The notes: generated by a model from the sequence alone, not told the origin. A stretch of 56,632 bases of DNA from Bacteroidales bacterium (GCA_024693285.1 JAILLE010000050.1:1-56632); one strand, 5' to 3'. Shown: positions 15,895 through 23,867, counted from the stretch's first letter. Program-made: numbers and translations.

Positions 15895-16833
15895 TTATTC
15901 GTATTCCAATACGACTTTGATCAGTTTGTATTTGGAGATCATGCCGGTGTGACTGTTTTCGTGAGAAGCGGTCCTTGTGCAGAAAGCCAAATATCTCTCC
16001 CCGTTAATGAATATGAAACCCGGGGAGGCAAGCGCCCAGGCCTCATCCTCTTCAACCCAGCGGTTCAACTCGCATGGAAGCTCATGCATAAAGGGTCCGT
16101 CCGCAAGGTAGCACCTGAAAGAAAATGTGTCAGTAGTGCCACCATGTGTGTTATAATAAGTCGGAAATAACAGATCAAAACGCTCGTCAACTTTGGTCGC
16201 GGCGCTGTTATACAGGCAATCTCCGGCCAGGACCTCAGTTTCGCCAACTTGCTCTCCATCAAGAGTTAACTCAGCCAATGTGACCCTGCGATTCTGATAA
16301 TGCTCCTGGGTTAATCGGGAATATAACTCCAACCGGTCGCCATGTTGGACCAGGATGTTCTGAGTGTCGTGTTTGAAATCGTAAAGCACCTTACGCTCGG
16401 TGAATTCAATCCCGTCTTTCGATTTCCATAGGCAAAGGCAGTGTTTGCCGTTTATTAACTGGTTGCCTATCAATCGGTAAGGCCATTCCTTGTCTTTAAC
16501 CAGGCAAACCGACTGCTCTATCAGAGACTCCATTATCTTGCCCTTCATCTCATAATGAAAGCCGTCGGCCGATTCCGCCAGGTAAAGATTCTGTTGCCAT
16601 TCATCCTCGGCGATTCCACTGTTCTCATTGGCGGCGAAATACATCCTGTAGGCGCCGCCCGGGGTCTGGATAATATTGAAATAATTGACCAGCCCCATCC
16701 CGAGACTCTCATTACTGGCTATCTCTATCGGCGCCTCGGGAAAACCGACACCGGTCAAGGCCTTTTCTCCGCACGCGCAGAACGCCACGGCTGAAAGACA
16801 AAGAATGGCAATGCGATTAAATATCTTTCCCAT
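15895..16833 (-). CDS. Lipoprotein with GH43/GH130-like five-bladed propeller features
   Basis: 312-aa lipoprotein with signal peptide ending in VAFCACG (Cys after the Ala). The mature region has the alternating pattern of short beta-propeller glycosidases: YRMYFAANENSGIAED, NLYLAESADGFHYEMKG, YRLIGNQLINGKHCLCLWKSKDGIEFTER and LASPGFIFINGERYLAFCTRTAS. Repeated SADG-F and SKDGIEF turns suggest a five-bladed fold like GH43, GH32 or GH130. No catalytic triad can be assigned with certainty, so the activity is open. It lies 14 bp downstream of the GH43 gene on the same strand and is probably co-transcribed with it, hinting at a shared glycan substrate. Confidence 0.7.
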   Translation of the reverse strand: MGKIFNRIAILCLSAVAFCACGEKALTGVGFPEAPIEIASNESLGMGLVNYFNIIQTPGGAYRMYFAANENSGIAEDEWQQNLYLAESADGFHYEMKGKIMESLIEQSVCLVKDKEWPYRLIGNQLINGKHCLCLWKSKDGIEFTERKVLYDFKHDTQNILVQHGDRLELYSRLTQEHYQNRRVTLAELTLDGEQVGETEVLAGDCLYNSAATKVDERFDLLFPTYYNTHGGTTDTFSFRCYLADGPFMHELPCELNRWVEEDEAWALASPGFIFINGERYLAFCTRTASHENSHTGMISKYKLIKVVLEYE

Positions 16834-16847
16834 AATGTGTTATATTC

Positions 16848-18167
16848 CTATCTTTCGAACCCGAAACCGACAATGGTGAACAAGTCCTTGTCCTCCTCTC
16901 CTGTGAAACGCATCCGGAGCGGTTTGGTTCCGATCATACTTCCGCTGACGTCAGATTCGAGGGTGATTTCAGTCTCTCCGTCACCAGGGGGGACATCGAA
17001 AGAAGCGACGGGCTCTCCGTAAAGATATTCAGAGTAAACAAGGATTGTCCCGCCGGCTTTCGGACGGACACGGATCAACATCTTTTCCGGCCAGTACTTG
17101 AACAAGAAGTCCCTCCATGTGGCAGTGTCATTGTCGCGGATGGCTGAGAGATGGCCTTCCCGATCTATGCGGCTATGTCCTGAAAGCAAGCACGCGCGTC
17201 CTGCGACTATGCTGTAATCGACAGGGATGTACGGGTCCAGGGGGAAGCCGGCCCCTGTCGAAGTCATCTCCACCTCGGGAATAGTCCCGTCCTGAAGAAT
17301 CCGGATCGGTTCGACACAGCTTTGGCGCATAGTGTTTGTGCCGCAGGATGATCTGTGGTAGAACACATACCACTTATCCTTGAAATTCACTACAGAGCCA
17401 TGGTTGTTCCATACTGCCGGGTCGCAGCCGAAGTTGTCTATGATCACTCCACGGTAGGTATAAGGTCCTGTGAGATTGTCCGATGTGGCGTAGCCAATGC
17501 AGGTGGGCCTTCCACGTCGGCTGATGTCGGCGAAAGTAAGGTAATATGTCCCGTTATGCTTGAAGGCCTGTATCCCTTCGTGAAAATGATGTCCGTCCTC
17601 GGTGAGGATCCCGTCCTTGATAGTCGAAGGGTCTATGCTTCGCATGTCTGGGTTCAGTTTGGCGCATTTCGCCGAGAACTGCCCCCAGAATAACCAGGCC
17701 TGGCCGTCATCATCGATGAAAACGGAAGGGTCGATCTGGTTCGCGTCCTTGAGCGGTTTCCCGTCAAGAAAAGGACCGAAGGGGCTGTCACCCACAGCTG
17801 TTCCCTCCGGGTAAGCCCCCGGCTGGGAATAGAACAGATAGTATTTTCCGTCCTTTTCGATGCAGTCCGGAGCGTACAGGACCTCGTCGTTGTATTTGAC
17901 CTCATCTGAGGAGAAAGCCTCCCTCCCGCTCCAATGGATCATGTCGTTTGTCGAAAACACGTCGTATTTTCCGGAACAGTAATATGCCGGGTTTTCGTCT
18001 TTTGAACCATAGATGAACAGTCTCTCTTCGTCGTCCACCGTCCAGACCCTGGCTTGGGGGTCTGAATTATATGCCTTCCCGAGCAAAATCGGATTCTGGG
18101 CCTCCGCCCGGACAAACGATAAAAACAGGACCGCCGCAAATGCGATCTTAGTAATAATCTTTCCCAT
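16848..18167 (-). CDS. Secreted glycoside hydrolase family 43-type enzyme
   Basis: 439-aa exported enzyme with signal peptide ending VRAEAQ. Residues about 25-310 match GH43: NPILLGKAYNSDPQARVW with the base Asp, YAPDCIEKDGKYYLFYS, QIDPSVFIDDDGQAWLFWG with the pKa-tuning Asp, and HEGIQAFKHNGTYYLTF with the acid Glu, then GCDPAVWNNHGSVVNF with the active-site His. The C-terminal about 110 residues form a beta-rich module resembling a CBM6-like appendage. Family members cleave arabinofuranosyl, xylosyl or galactosyl linkages; which applies here is unknown. It leads a two-gene unit with the propeller lipoprotein. Confidence 0.88.
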   Translation of the reverse strand: MGKIITKIAFAAVLFLSFVRAEAQNPILLGKAYNSDPQARVWTVDDEERLFIYGSKDENPAYYCSGKYDVFSTNDMIHWSGREAFSSDEVKYNDEVLYAPDCIEKDGKYYLFYSQPGAYPEGTAVGDSPFGPFLDGKPLKDANQIDPSVFIDDDGQAWLFWGQFSAKCAKLNPDMRSIDPSTIKDGILTEDGHHFHEGIQAFKHNGTYYLTFADISRRGRPTCIGYATSDNLTGPYTYRGVIIDNFGCDPAVWNNHGSVVNFKDKWYVFYHRSSCGTNTMRQSCVEPIRILQDGTIPEVEMTSTGAGFPLDPYIPVDYSIVAGRACLLSGHSRIDREGHLSAIRDNDTATWRDFLFKYWPEKMLIRVRPKAGGTILVYSEYLYGEPVASFDVPPGDGETEITLESDVSGSMIGTKPLRMRFTGEEDKDLFTIVGFGFER

Positions 18168-18184
18168 ACCGCTAATATAAGAAT

Positions 18185-18632
18185 TTATACGGAATAGACC
18201 ATCCGCAGGAAATCAACCCTGAATATCCAGCGGTGCTCCGCTTTCTTGAATCCGACCGATTCCTCTGCGGCGATATTCAGGAAGCACCGCAAGGGTGTCC
18301 AGGTAATACTCCCCGGGCCCGGTCTCCATTTCGGACTCCTCGTCAATCGCCATGTAATCAGGCCAGAAAACGGCGAAGGATTTCCGTCTCAGTTCCTTGT
18401 AGTTGTCACCAGGGTAGGAGAGTAGTGAGCCTACCACCTTCCCTTCGATCTCGGCTATTCGTGAATCTTTATAGGAATATAGCAGGTCAGTCCGCTTCTC
18501 GCAATCCACGAGGTTGAGGTAAATGTCCTTATTCTCAGGCATTTCCGTCTCAAAATCATAGAAATGCATCCCCGCTATCAAGCACTTGGCGAGGAAAGGC
18601 GCGTCTTCAGGCCTGGCATCTCGGATGATCAT
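18185..18632 (-). pseudogene. GNAT-family acetyltransferase, internal deletion with frameshift
   Basis: From the ATG at 18632 the reading frame gives a good GNAT N-terminus: MIIRDARPEDAPFLAKCLIA, GKVVGSLLSYPGDNYKELRR and YYLDTLAVLPEYRRRGIG, the acetyl-CoA pyrophosphate-binding motif A. It then ends after a nonsense tail at 18213. In another frame, starting next to the same point, the sequence reads GFKKAEHRWIFRVDFLRMVY and stops at 18185, which is a typical GNAT C-terminus (motif B and last strand). Relatives normally have about 40-50 residues between these parts. The simplest reading is a deletion of that stretch that also shifted the frame. It lies between the GH43 gene and a repeat-rich intergenic region. 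Confidence 0.75.
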
Positions 18633-18710
18633 AGGACAGTCTATCTTCACGAGCGAAGATAAGAATTATCCGAGAAATACACGTGGCCTGCCACTAATGC
18701 TTTCGTAATG

Positions 18711-18776
18711 TATTGAATATAAACTATTTCTAAATAGACAGCTGGCAGGCTCCCCATAATTTAGGAGAGCCTGGCC
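18711..18776. repeat. Palindromic repeat remnant (TTGAATAT-type) with large hairpin
   Basis: TATTGAATAT at 18711-18720 is followed by a small hairpin (CTATTT/AAATAG, 18724-18737) and a larger one with arms at 18744-18755 and 18764-18776 (GGCAGGCTCCCC against GGAGAGCCTGGCC, one bulge and one mismatch). The TTGAATAT start followed by a GC-rich palindrome resembles the repeat copies at 18794, 23923 and 25626, but the palindrome differs. It may be a diverged member of that family or a terminator for the nuclease gene on the minus strand. Confidence 0.45.
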
Positions 18777-18793
18777 GTAAGAGTTTTGTAACT

Positions 18794-18836
18794 ATTTGAA
18801 TATGATTTACTTCTCAGAAGGCGGGTGTCAGACCCC
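18794..18836 (+). repeat. TTGAATAT/GTGTCAG repeat, copy R1
   Basis: 43-bp unit starting TTTGAATAT and ending GGGTGTCAGACCCC. It aligns over its length with copy R2 at 23923-23965 (shared TTTGAATAT, CTCnGAGAAGG-like middle and GGGTGnCAGnCCCC end, allowing one small gap each side). Related to the inverted pair beside the REP-associated transposase at 24660-25538. Confidence 0.7.
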
Positions 18837-18894
18837 AATGGCGTCAAATCTCAAAGACTATTGCCAGCATCGCGACACCGCCGAAGACGGGGAA

Positions 18895-19404
18895 TCATTT
18901 ATAGATTCTTTCAAGATCGTCTTTCGAGAAGGCTTTGAACCGTGCCTGCCAATAAGCGGATTTTTCACTTTCAAACAGTTCCCTATCTATTTCTGATTCT
19001 TTGCCCATTTGATGGAGAATGATGTTGTTTCCATCTCCCATGTGCTCGTTCCAAGTTAACTCGGCAAAAGGAGAATCCTGTCTTTGGCCAATGTGGTGCA
19101 ATTCATAATGATCACCGTTTCGGTCTCGAGGAGGGAAACCCTCTCCGATAAGGTCGGCATTGTTGTATTCCGCCCACTTGTCATAGTCAGCGAGCTTGTC
19201 TCGTAACCATTTATTGCGCAGAATGCTATAGTCGGACCAATCTATATCGGCTCGGATAAGGGCTTTGCGTCCTCCGATGCAAACTTCTTTAAGTCCGGCA
19301 CGAATGTAAATGTCCGCCTCCTCTTTAGAGCGTATCGCATCCAATATTTCCTGTGACCATCCTGTGCTAGCCTGAATGGCCACTTTTTCGATACTAGTAA
19401 GCAT
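18895..19404 (-). CDS. HNH/EndoVII-superfamily nuclease with LHH motif
   Basis: 169-aa protein whose C-terminal half matches the LHH group of HNH/EndoVII nucleases, commonly the toxin domains of polymorphic toxin systems. The motif ELHHIGQ (L102-H103-H104), AELTWNEH (E120-H121) and IILHQMG (H131), then SEIDRELFESEKSAYWQARF, follow the family order. The N-terminal 100 residues (STGWSQEILDAIRSKEEADIY, ALIRADIDW) resemble the segment that usually precedes LHH domains at the end of larger toxins. An ATG at 19443 is possible, but it lies inside the preceding zinc-ribbon ORF, so 19404 is preferred. It is the last gene of the 23769-18895 operon. No immunity gene is recognisable next to it. Confidence 0.82.
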   Translation of the reverse strand: MLTSIEKVAIQASTGWSQEILDAIRSKEEADIYIRAGLKEVCIGGRKALIRADIDWSDYSILRNKWLRDKLADYDKWAEYNNADLIGEGFPPRDRNGDHYELHHIGQRQDSPFAELTWNEHMGDGNNIILHQMGKESEIDRELFESEKSAYWQARFKAFSKDDLERIYK

Positions 19405-19411
19405 CTTGGAT

Positions 19412-19588
19412 TCATTTAGTTTTAATCTTTTTGCCAAAGGCATACACTATGTATGGCACACTTAAACTGAGCTTGCCGCATTTGGGGCAAGGCATTGAGG
19501 GGAAGTCCGAAGGGTTGGTAGGAGCCGGATCTACGAATAAAACTACCTTGAAAACGCCATTGCAGTTCGGACACTTTTAGTACGGCAT
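19412..19588 (-). pseudogene. Small zinc-ribbon ORF with an in-frame stop at codon 4
   Basis: Reading from the ATG at 19588: M-P-Y-stop, then an uninterrupted frame beginning KCPNCNGVFKVVLF and containing a second knuckle PCPKCGKLSL, ending KKIKTK at 19412. Two CxxC pairs about 30 residues apart make a zinc ribbon of about 58 codons. The TAA at codon 4 sits where a Tyr codon (TAT/TAC) would give MPYYKCPNC, so one substitution explains it. No later ATG precedes the first knuckle. It lies 21 bp after the 123-aa membrane protein gene and 7 bp before the nuclease start, in operon position. It is either a fresh pseudogene or uses a non-ATG start past the stop. Confidence 0.6.
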
Positions 19589-19609
19589 GTTTGTTAATCT
19601 ATTTGATTG

Positions 19610-19981
19610 TCAATCACTAACACCATAATACATAGCATTTGCGGCAATAAGTCCAAGGATGCATTCCGCGGTAATAGGCCAAGGGAAAAGCCGTGGTAAA
19701 CCACAGAGCCAAGCAACAAGAAGGACCAATCCCGTCACAAAAAGTCCCCATCTGGGTTTGCCTGGAATTTCCCTTAATAGCCAGACGATTGTTGTCGAAA
19801 CAGAGCTCGCTAAAAAAGCGCAAGGAATCCATATTTCGGCGACTTTCTCTGAATAGTCCACTCCAGAAAAAAAGCGATAGCCCATTTTCCTGCATATAAA
19901 AAAGAACACTACTGCTAAAGCAGCACCGATCGCCAAATACATAATTCCGCCAAGCGGTTCCAATTTCGAGCGTAAAGACAT
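19610..19981 (-). CDS. Four-helix membrane protein (paralogue of 19994-20395)
   Basis: 123-aa hydrophobic protein with about four predicted membrane helices (around residues 12-30, 49-69, 79-96 and 102-118). Between helix 1 and 2 it has CRKMGYRFFSGVDYS, matching CRSRGFCFFTGIDYS in the upstream gene. The two are tandem paralogues. No catalytic or known family motif is recognised. It starts 12 bp after its paralogue and belongs to the 23769-18895 operon. Confidence 0.7.
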   Translation of the reverse strand: MSLRSKLEPLGGIMYLAIGAALAVVFFFICRKMGYRFFSGVDYSEKVAEIWIPCAFLASSVSTTIVWLLREIPGKPRWGLFVTGLVLLVAWLCGLPRLFPWPITAECILGLIAANAMYYGVSD

Positions 19982-19993
19982 CTTGCTAGAACC

Positions 19994-20395
19994 TTAGTTT
20001 TCCTTTTCTATTACTAAACTCCAGTAGATAAAGTTTGCCGCCAGGCCTCCGAAGATGACTTCGAATAGTGCCGGATTAGACATGAGTTTCGGTACGCAGA
20101 AGATACAAAGAGCTAGCAACACAATGCCTATCACAAACGACCACCCAATAGGTTTTTTCGCCGCCTTCCCTAATACCCACAGAAACAGAATTGTGACAAT
20201 GACAGATAGGAATCCGCTTGAGCAAAGAATTCCAAACCAGCTCCAGAAGCCATGCCCGGAATAATCAATTCCGGTGAAAAAGCAAAACCCCCTGCTTCTG
20301 CAAGCCAGAAACAGTACAATTGTCAGGATTGTAGTAACTCCTGAGTATATCAAGCACCCGCTGTCTGCGAACCTGTCTGAAAACTTGTAAGTCAT
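19994..20395 (-). CDS. Four-helix membrane protein (paralogue of 19610-19981)
   Basis: 133-aa inner-membrane protein with about four predicted helices (around residues 12-31, 52-73, 84-101 and 108-127). It shares the loop motif FF(S/T)G(V/I)DYS and overall layout with the next gene. It follows the 460-aa gene by 9 bp. Function unknown; the paired arrangement suggests a heteromeric membrane component. Confidence 0.7.
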   Translation of the reverse strand: MTYKFSDRFADSGCLIYSGVTTILTIVLFLACRSRGFCFFTGIDYSGHGFWSWFGILCSSGFLSVIVTILFLWVLGKAAKKPIGWSFVIGIVLLALCIFCVPKLMSNPALFEVIFGGLAANFIYWSLVIEKEN

Positions 20396-20404
20396 ACCAT
20401 TATA

Positions 20405-21787
20405 TTATTTCAAAACAAAAGAGTATTCTTTTGTGGGGGCGTTTCCTGCTAAACGGGCCTCATTATTCTCATATTTAAACATCTTCCCTTTTAACTCCGA
20501 ATACAAGGAGAAAGGTCCAGTACTATTGCTGCTGAATATCCATTCTTCTGTTCCTTTTCCGGAAACTAATGTGAGTGTTCGGGGGATATTGTCGGAGACT
20601 GTTCCTGAGAGGTCAATGTGGTTTGACTCTTTGTATTTCTTGTACCAATAATAACCGGAAACATTTCCGTCATTACTGACAGTTAGCTTGAACTCAACGG
20701 GATAATTAGAAGAATCTTGAGTCAAATCCCCAGATAGGCGGATGACGTTCATTTCCGGGAAAGAAGTGAACGTTTTGATTATTGCGTCTCCTGCCGCTTT
20801 CTGGTGTTCAGGGTAAACTGTCTCGATACTATAAATATCTCCATCTTTCAAACTCTCCCTCAAGTAAAAAATACCACCGTCATTGTCCTTACCGGATATA
20901 ACGAAGAATTGTCCGTCTTTTAATACTTTATAGACAATGCTACCTGATTGTGAACGTTTTTCCAGTTCATCTTCATAAACAACGGACAAGTCTGGAACGT
21001 CAGAGCCGTCAATAGCTACGGCTATCAACTTGATATCCTTTTCTTTTGATTCCAGGTGGACTTTGCCGGAAGAACTAGACTTGATACTCAGGTAATTAGG
21101 GTATCGTAGAATAAAAGATCCTGAAGGATCATTGTATAAATCAAAGTCCCATATAGGAGTTCCTGCTTTTGAATCCGGCTTACGAGAATCTTTACTTGTT
21201 GATGAATAAATGTCAGGAGAATCGTCTCTTGAAAGCTCGGCACTTACCCATTTGGATTTCCCGTTTACATGCCTTTTGTAGCTGGCAAGAATGATGTTCG
21301 GCAGAACATCTTTATTCCTGTATACTATTTTGGAATCCAGAAGCTTTTTTGCGGCGATTTCTTTCCCTTTAGGGTTAAGCACTCTTTCGGAATTCCCTTC
21401 ATATTTCATGGTAGTCCTGTCAAACTTTAACAGGAACTTCCCGGCTTTCTCTTTCGCGATGCCGCTAGCCGAGAGAAAGACTGTCCCTTCGTCAATGTCA
21501 AATTTTCGTGTCAATAAAACTTGGCCATCGTTTTCGACTGTGATTCTGTCGAAGGCGTCGAGATCGTTATATAAAGCAATGGTTCTCCCAGACGCCGATC
21601 CATAAATGGACGGTGTATTCGCACGGTGAATGACAAGTCCAAGGAATACCCCCGCAGTAATCAGCAACACACCTATCACTACCGCAGGAATCAACCAGTT
21701 TACACTTGGGCGGGGGCATTTGTTCTTCTCTATATTAAATAGTGCTATTTCCTGGGTGTTTTCTTGCCCGATTTCCGTTTCTATCAT
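20405..21787 (-). CDS. Single-pass membrane-anchored protein of unknown function
   Basis: 460 aa: a 29-residue cytoplasmic N-terminus containing NKCPRPSVN, one membrane helix (about residues 30-52, WLIPAVVIGVLLITAGVFLG), then a long extracytoplasmic domain rich in beta-strand patterns. Residues about 345-460 contain LSGDLTQDSSNYPVEFKL, VSGYYWYKKYKE, IDLSGTV and a closing aromatic strand, a pattern seen in small beta-sandwich domains of exported Bacteroidetes proteins. Its ATG overlaps the upstream TGA (ATGA), so it is translationally coupled to the coiled-coil gene. No known family is recognised. Confidence 0.72.
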   Translation of the reverse strand: MIETEIGQENTQEIALFNIEKNKCPRPSVNWLIPAVVIGVLLITAGVFLGLVIHRANTPSIYGSASGRTIALYNDLDAFDRITVENDGQVLLTRKFDIDEGTVFLSASGIAKEKAGKFLLKFDRTTMKYEGNSERVLNPKGKEIAAKKLLDSKIVYRNKDVLPNIILASYKRHVNGKSKWVSAELSRDDSPDIYSSTSKDSRKPDSKAGTPIWDFDLYNDPSGSFILRYPNYLSIKSSSSGKVHLESKEKDIKLIAVAIDGSDVPDLSVVYEDELEKRSQSGSIVYKVLKDGQFFVISGKDNDGGIFYLRESLKDGDIYSIETVYPEHQKAAGDAIIKTFTSFPEMNVIRLSGDLTQDSSNYPVEFKLTVSNDGNVSGYYWYKKYKESNHIDLSGTVSDNIPRTLTLVSGKGTEEWIFSSNSTGPFSLYSELKGKMFKYENNEARLAGNAPTKEYSFVLK

Positions 21788-22215
21788 ATTAATTTCATCA
21801 TCATTGTGGACAACTTGTCGAGGTAATTCTCCGAGGACTCCATCATTCGCATCTTCATATTGATTTCGCTCTCTGTCTTGGCTTCCATCGTAAGAACATG
21901 GTCGAGTATCTTGCTGATTTGCTGGTTTACAAAATCCAGCTGTTTTTCCACGACAGGTATACTTGTTTTGTATTTGTCAAGTTCAAAATCCATCTTGGCG
22001 ATGAAAGCATTGAACTGAATATCCATTGTGTGCATTTGGGCGTCAATTTGTTTCCAACTTGTTACCGCATTGCAAACGCTGGATGTGATATCTCTGATGG
22101 TATCAAGGGGACCTCCATCTCCTGTGTTTGGAAATGCGACATCGGCGTCGTATTCCTGCATGCCGCCCTCCTCGTATTCGGCGGGGAGCATGTCTTCGTT
22201 TTCTTTCTCGTACAT
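21784..22215 (-). CDS. Acidic coiled-coil protein
   Basis: 143-aa soluble protein. The N-terminal 35 residues are acidic and Gly/Pro rich (EEGGMQEYDADVAF, NTGDGG). Residues about 40-143 are helical with heptad-like spacing and many Met/Lys/Glu (MDFELDKYKTSIPVVEKQLD, MEAKTESEINMKMRMMESS), predicting a coiled coil. No membrane segment. It lies 4 bp downstream of the 445-aa gene and overlaps the next gene by ATGA. Probably a partner of the coiled-coil N-terminus of the 445-aa protein. Function unknown. Confidence 0.7.
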   Translation of the reverse strand: MYEKENEDMLPAEYEEGGMQEYDADVAFPNTGDGGPLDTIRDITSSVCNAVTSWKQIDAQMHTMDIQFNAFIAKMDFELDKYKTSIPVVEKQLDFVNQQISKILDHVLTMEAKTESEINMKMRMMESSENYLDKLSTMMMKLI

Positions 22216-22219
22216 ATCG

Positions 22220-23557
22220 TTAAACTGTTATTTTACTAAATTCTTTCCTGGCATTGTCTTCCTGATTCTTTATCGTTTCGATCATCTGGTCGTACGACAT
22301 CGAGTAGTCATCGTAAGCTTTATCATAAGGCAGCGGAATATACGGGAGGCCTATCCCAAGATCCTCGCCCAAAAACATTGAAAACGAGCAAGCAACCAAA
22401 GCAACCGCCAGTGTTATTCCAAGGATTCTTACAAATGTTCCAGGGAATACTAAGAATGTTAGCAAAGACAACAGGAATGCAAGGATAATTGGTATGGCGA
22501 TAACAATTATATCCTTGATTCCGAAAGCTTTAGGCCAATGAGGCGGGTTGAAGTTATTTTCCAGGTTTCTCTTGCAATCCAAATAGTAAGGATTCTTTGA
22601 TATCAATTCGCCAGCCGGATAGTAATCTGCGTCTAACTCGTTGTCCTCTGCGAAGATGATTCCTGACTTGCAATTATTTAGAATGCTGAAGTTAATCCCT
22701 ACATAGTTGCTCAACAGGGCAGGCTCTGTGAACAGAAGTGCTGCGGCTACCGGATATTGACCGGTGTCATTAAACAATTGTGATTCAACAAAACTGTCCC
22801 ATCCATCTTGAATGCCAAGCCGTTTGGGCCATGATGCTATTATTCCTTCAAGTATTGTGACAGGAGAAGGCTTAATGGATCCAGAATCATGCTTTCCCTC
22901 TTTCCAAGCAGTCATCTCTGAGAGCAGATAGTCCAGGGTCCCTACCATAAACTGTGTCTTCGCAAGAAGCGCAAGGTCTCGTTTAAACAAGGTGACTTTT
23001 TTCTGAAATAGGGGATCGCCGGACTCAACTCGCATTTCGAAGTCTTTATTATATGCGGTATTAATCCTCGGATAAATGCTTTCGGATATTCTATCTTTAA
23101 ACCTCTTCAGCGGACCGTACTTCGCATCTGCGATTTTTTGTTTCTCCTCGAGGGCCGCTTCCAACTTCGCGTCTCTTTCTTCCTTAGCCTTTCGTTCTTT
23201 ACGCTCTGCCACCTTATTACCTCCCCAATTAAGGAGTGCGGCTCCTCCGGCAATAGCAAGAGCGCTAGCACCGACAATGAGCCCTCCCAGAGCGTCGTCA
23301 TTATTTCTAACGTTCATGTTTCCCACTCCTTCCAGGAGATCACCGGCAAAACTTTCTATATTTTCAGATACTTTATTGATGCTTTCCCGGAATTCTCTGA
23401 TGGAACTGTCAACCTTAGCATATTGTTCAAGGATGAGACCGGTCAAAGACTCGCATTCTTTGATTTCTTCCAACATGCTGGCATACTCAGGAGAGTCGGC
23501 CAAGCCATTATTGGTAAGGTCGATGCTTACATTGGCGTTATCGTATTTTCTAATCAT
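22220..23557 (-). CDS. Large coiled-coil membrane protein of unknown function
   Basis: 445 aa. Residues about 20-75 are helical (SIREFRESINKVSENIESF). Residues 90-110 are a Gly/Ala-rich hydrophobic stretch (ALGGLIVGASALAIAGGAAL) like a glycine zipper, followed by a strongly charged helix (ERKERKAKEERDAKLEAALE). A globular middle follows, then two membrane helices around 354-376 and 381-400, and an acidic tail with three-fold Tyr-Asp (YDKAYDDYSMSYDQM). The ATG overlaps the TGA of the small first gene (ATGA). Nothing recognisable by family; the glycine zipper plus C-terminal hairpin could suggest oligomerisation in a membrane. Confidence 0.72.
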   Translation of the reverse strand: MIRKYDNANVSIDLTNNGLADSPEYASMLEEIKECESLTGLILEQYAKVDSSIREFRESINKVSENIESFAGDLLEGVGNMNVRNNDDALGGLIVGASALAIAGGAALLNWGGNKVAERKERKAKEERDAKLEAALEEKQKIADAKYGPLKRFKDRISESIYPRINTAYNKDFEMRVESGDPLFQKKVTLFKRDLALLAKTQFMVGTLDYLLSEMTAWKEGKHDSGSIKPSPVTILEGIIASWPKRLGIQDGWDSFVESQLFNDTGQYPVAAALLFTEPALLSNYVGINFSILNNCKSGIIFAEDNELDADYYPAGELISKNPYYLDCKRNLENNFNPPHWPKAFGIKDIIVIAIPIILAFLLSLLTFLVFPGTFVRILGITLAVALVACSFSMFLGEDLGIGLPYIPLPYDKAYDDYSMSYDQMIETIKNQEDNARKEFSKITV

Positions 23558-23769
23558 CGTTTTTTAACTTCTAAATCCGACATATTCAGCGCGTTGGCTT
23601 TCTTGAGGGAGATGCCGAACATGCGCTGGAAGGCATCTTCGACGGCCTGGCCGCCGTTGACTGTGACTGGGTTGTTGAATGGGGAGACGACCTGGACGCT
23701 CATCCCTGGCTCAATCTGCACACCATTGCAGATTTTCTTCCTTTTGGTTGTGATAGTGAAAAGTGCCAT
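23554..23769 (-). CDS. Small basic protein, DUF6140-like
   Basis: 71-aa protein beginning MALFTITTKRKKICNGVQI, with NNPVTVNGGQAVEDAFQRMFGISLKKA and ending LEVKKR. It resembles a family of short Bacteroidales proteins I recall as DUF6140, which share the (K/R)xICNGV opening, a central NGGxxVxxAF and a late ALN block; this assignment is from memory and should be checked. It is the first gene of the operon, 3' coupled to the 445-aa gene by ATGA. A -33/-7 promoter pair lies upstream. Function unknown. Confidence 0.65.
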   Translation of the reverse strand: MALFTITTKRKKICNGVQIEPGMSVQVVSPFNNPVTVNGGQAVEDAFQRMFGISLKKANALNMSDLEVKKR

Positions 23770-23817
23770 AGTGCTATTCTTTTGGTAGTCGATTATTTCG
23801 CTAAACTTTATGTATCA

Positions 23818-23848
23818 CAAATATCTCCAATCCCATTTTTCCGGTCAA
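23818..23848 (-). promoter_or_regulatory. Candidate promoter of the 23769-18895 operon
   Basis: On the minus strand: TTGA at 23848-23845, a 19-nt spacer, and GATATTTG at 23825-23818 (7 of 8 to TAnnTTTG). The start of transcription would be near 23811, about 40 bp before the first ATG. The 19-bp operator-like repeat at 23849-23867 touches the -33 element directly. Confidence 0.5.
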
Positions 23849-23867
23849 GGTCATAACTGGGTCATTT
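23849..23867. promoter_or_regulatory. Operator-like 19-bp repeat, copy 1
   Basis: GGTCATAACTGGGTCATTT, identical to 25812-25830. It is built as GGTCAT-N5-GGTCAT, half-sites one helical turn apart, a common layout for a dimeric activator or repressor. Here it abuts the -33 box of the minus-strand operon and also lies 173 bp upstream of the nitroreductase gene. Confidence 0.45.

Noticed and set aside
19412..19588. Stop-codon recoding (pyrrolysine or selenocysteine) in the zinc-ribbon ORF
   Set aside because: The codon is TAA, used by neither system, and no recoding element is seen.
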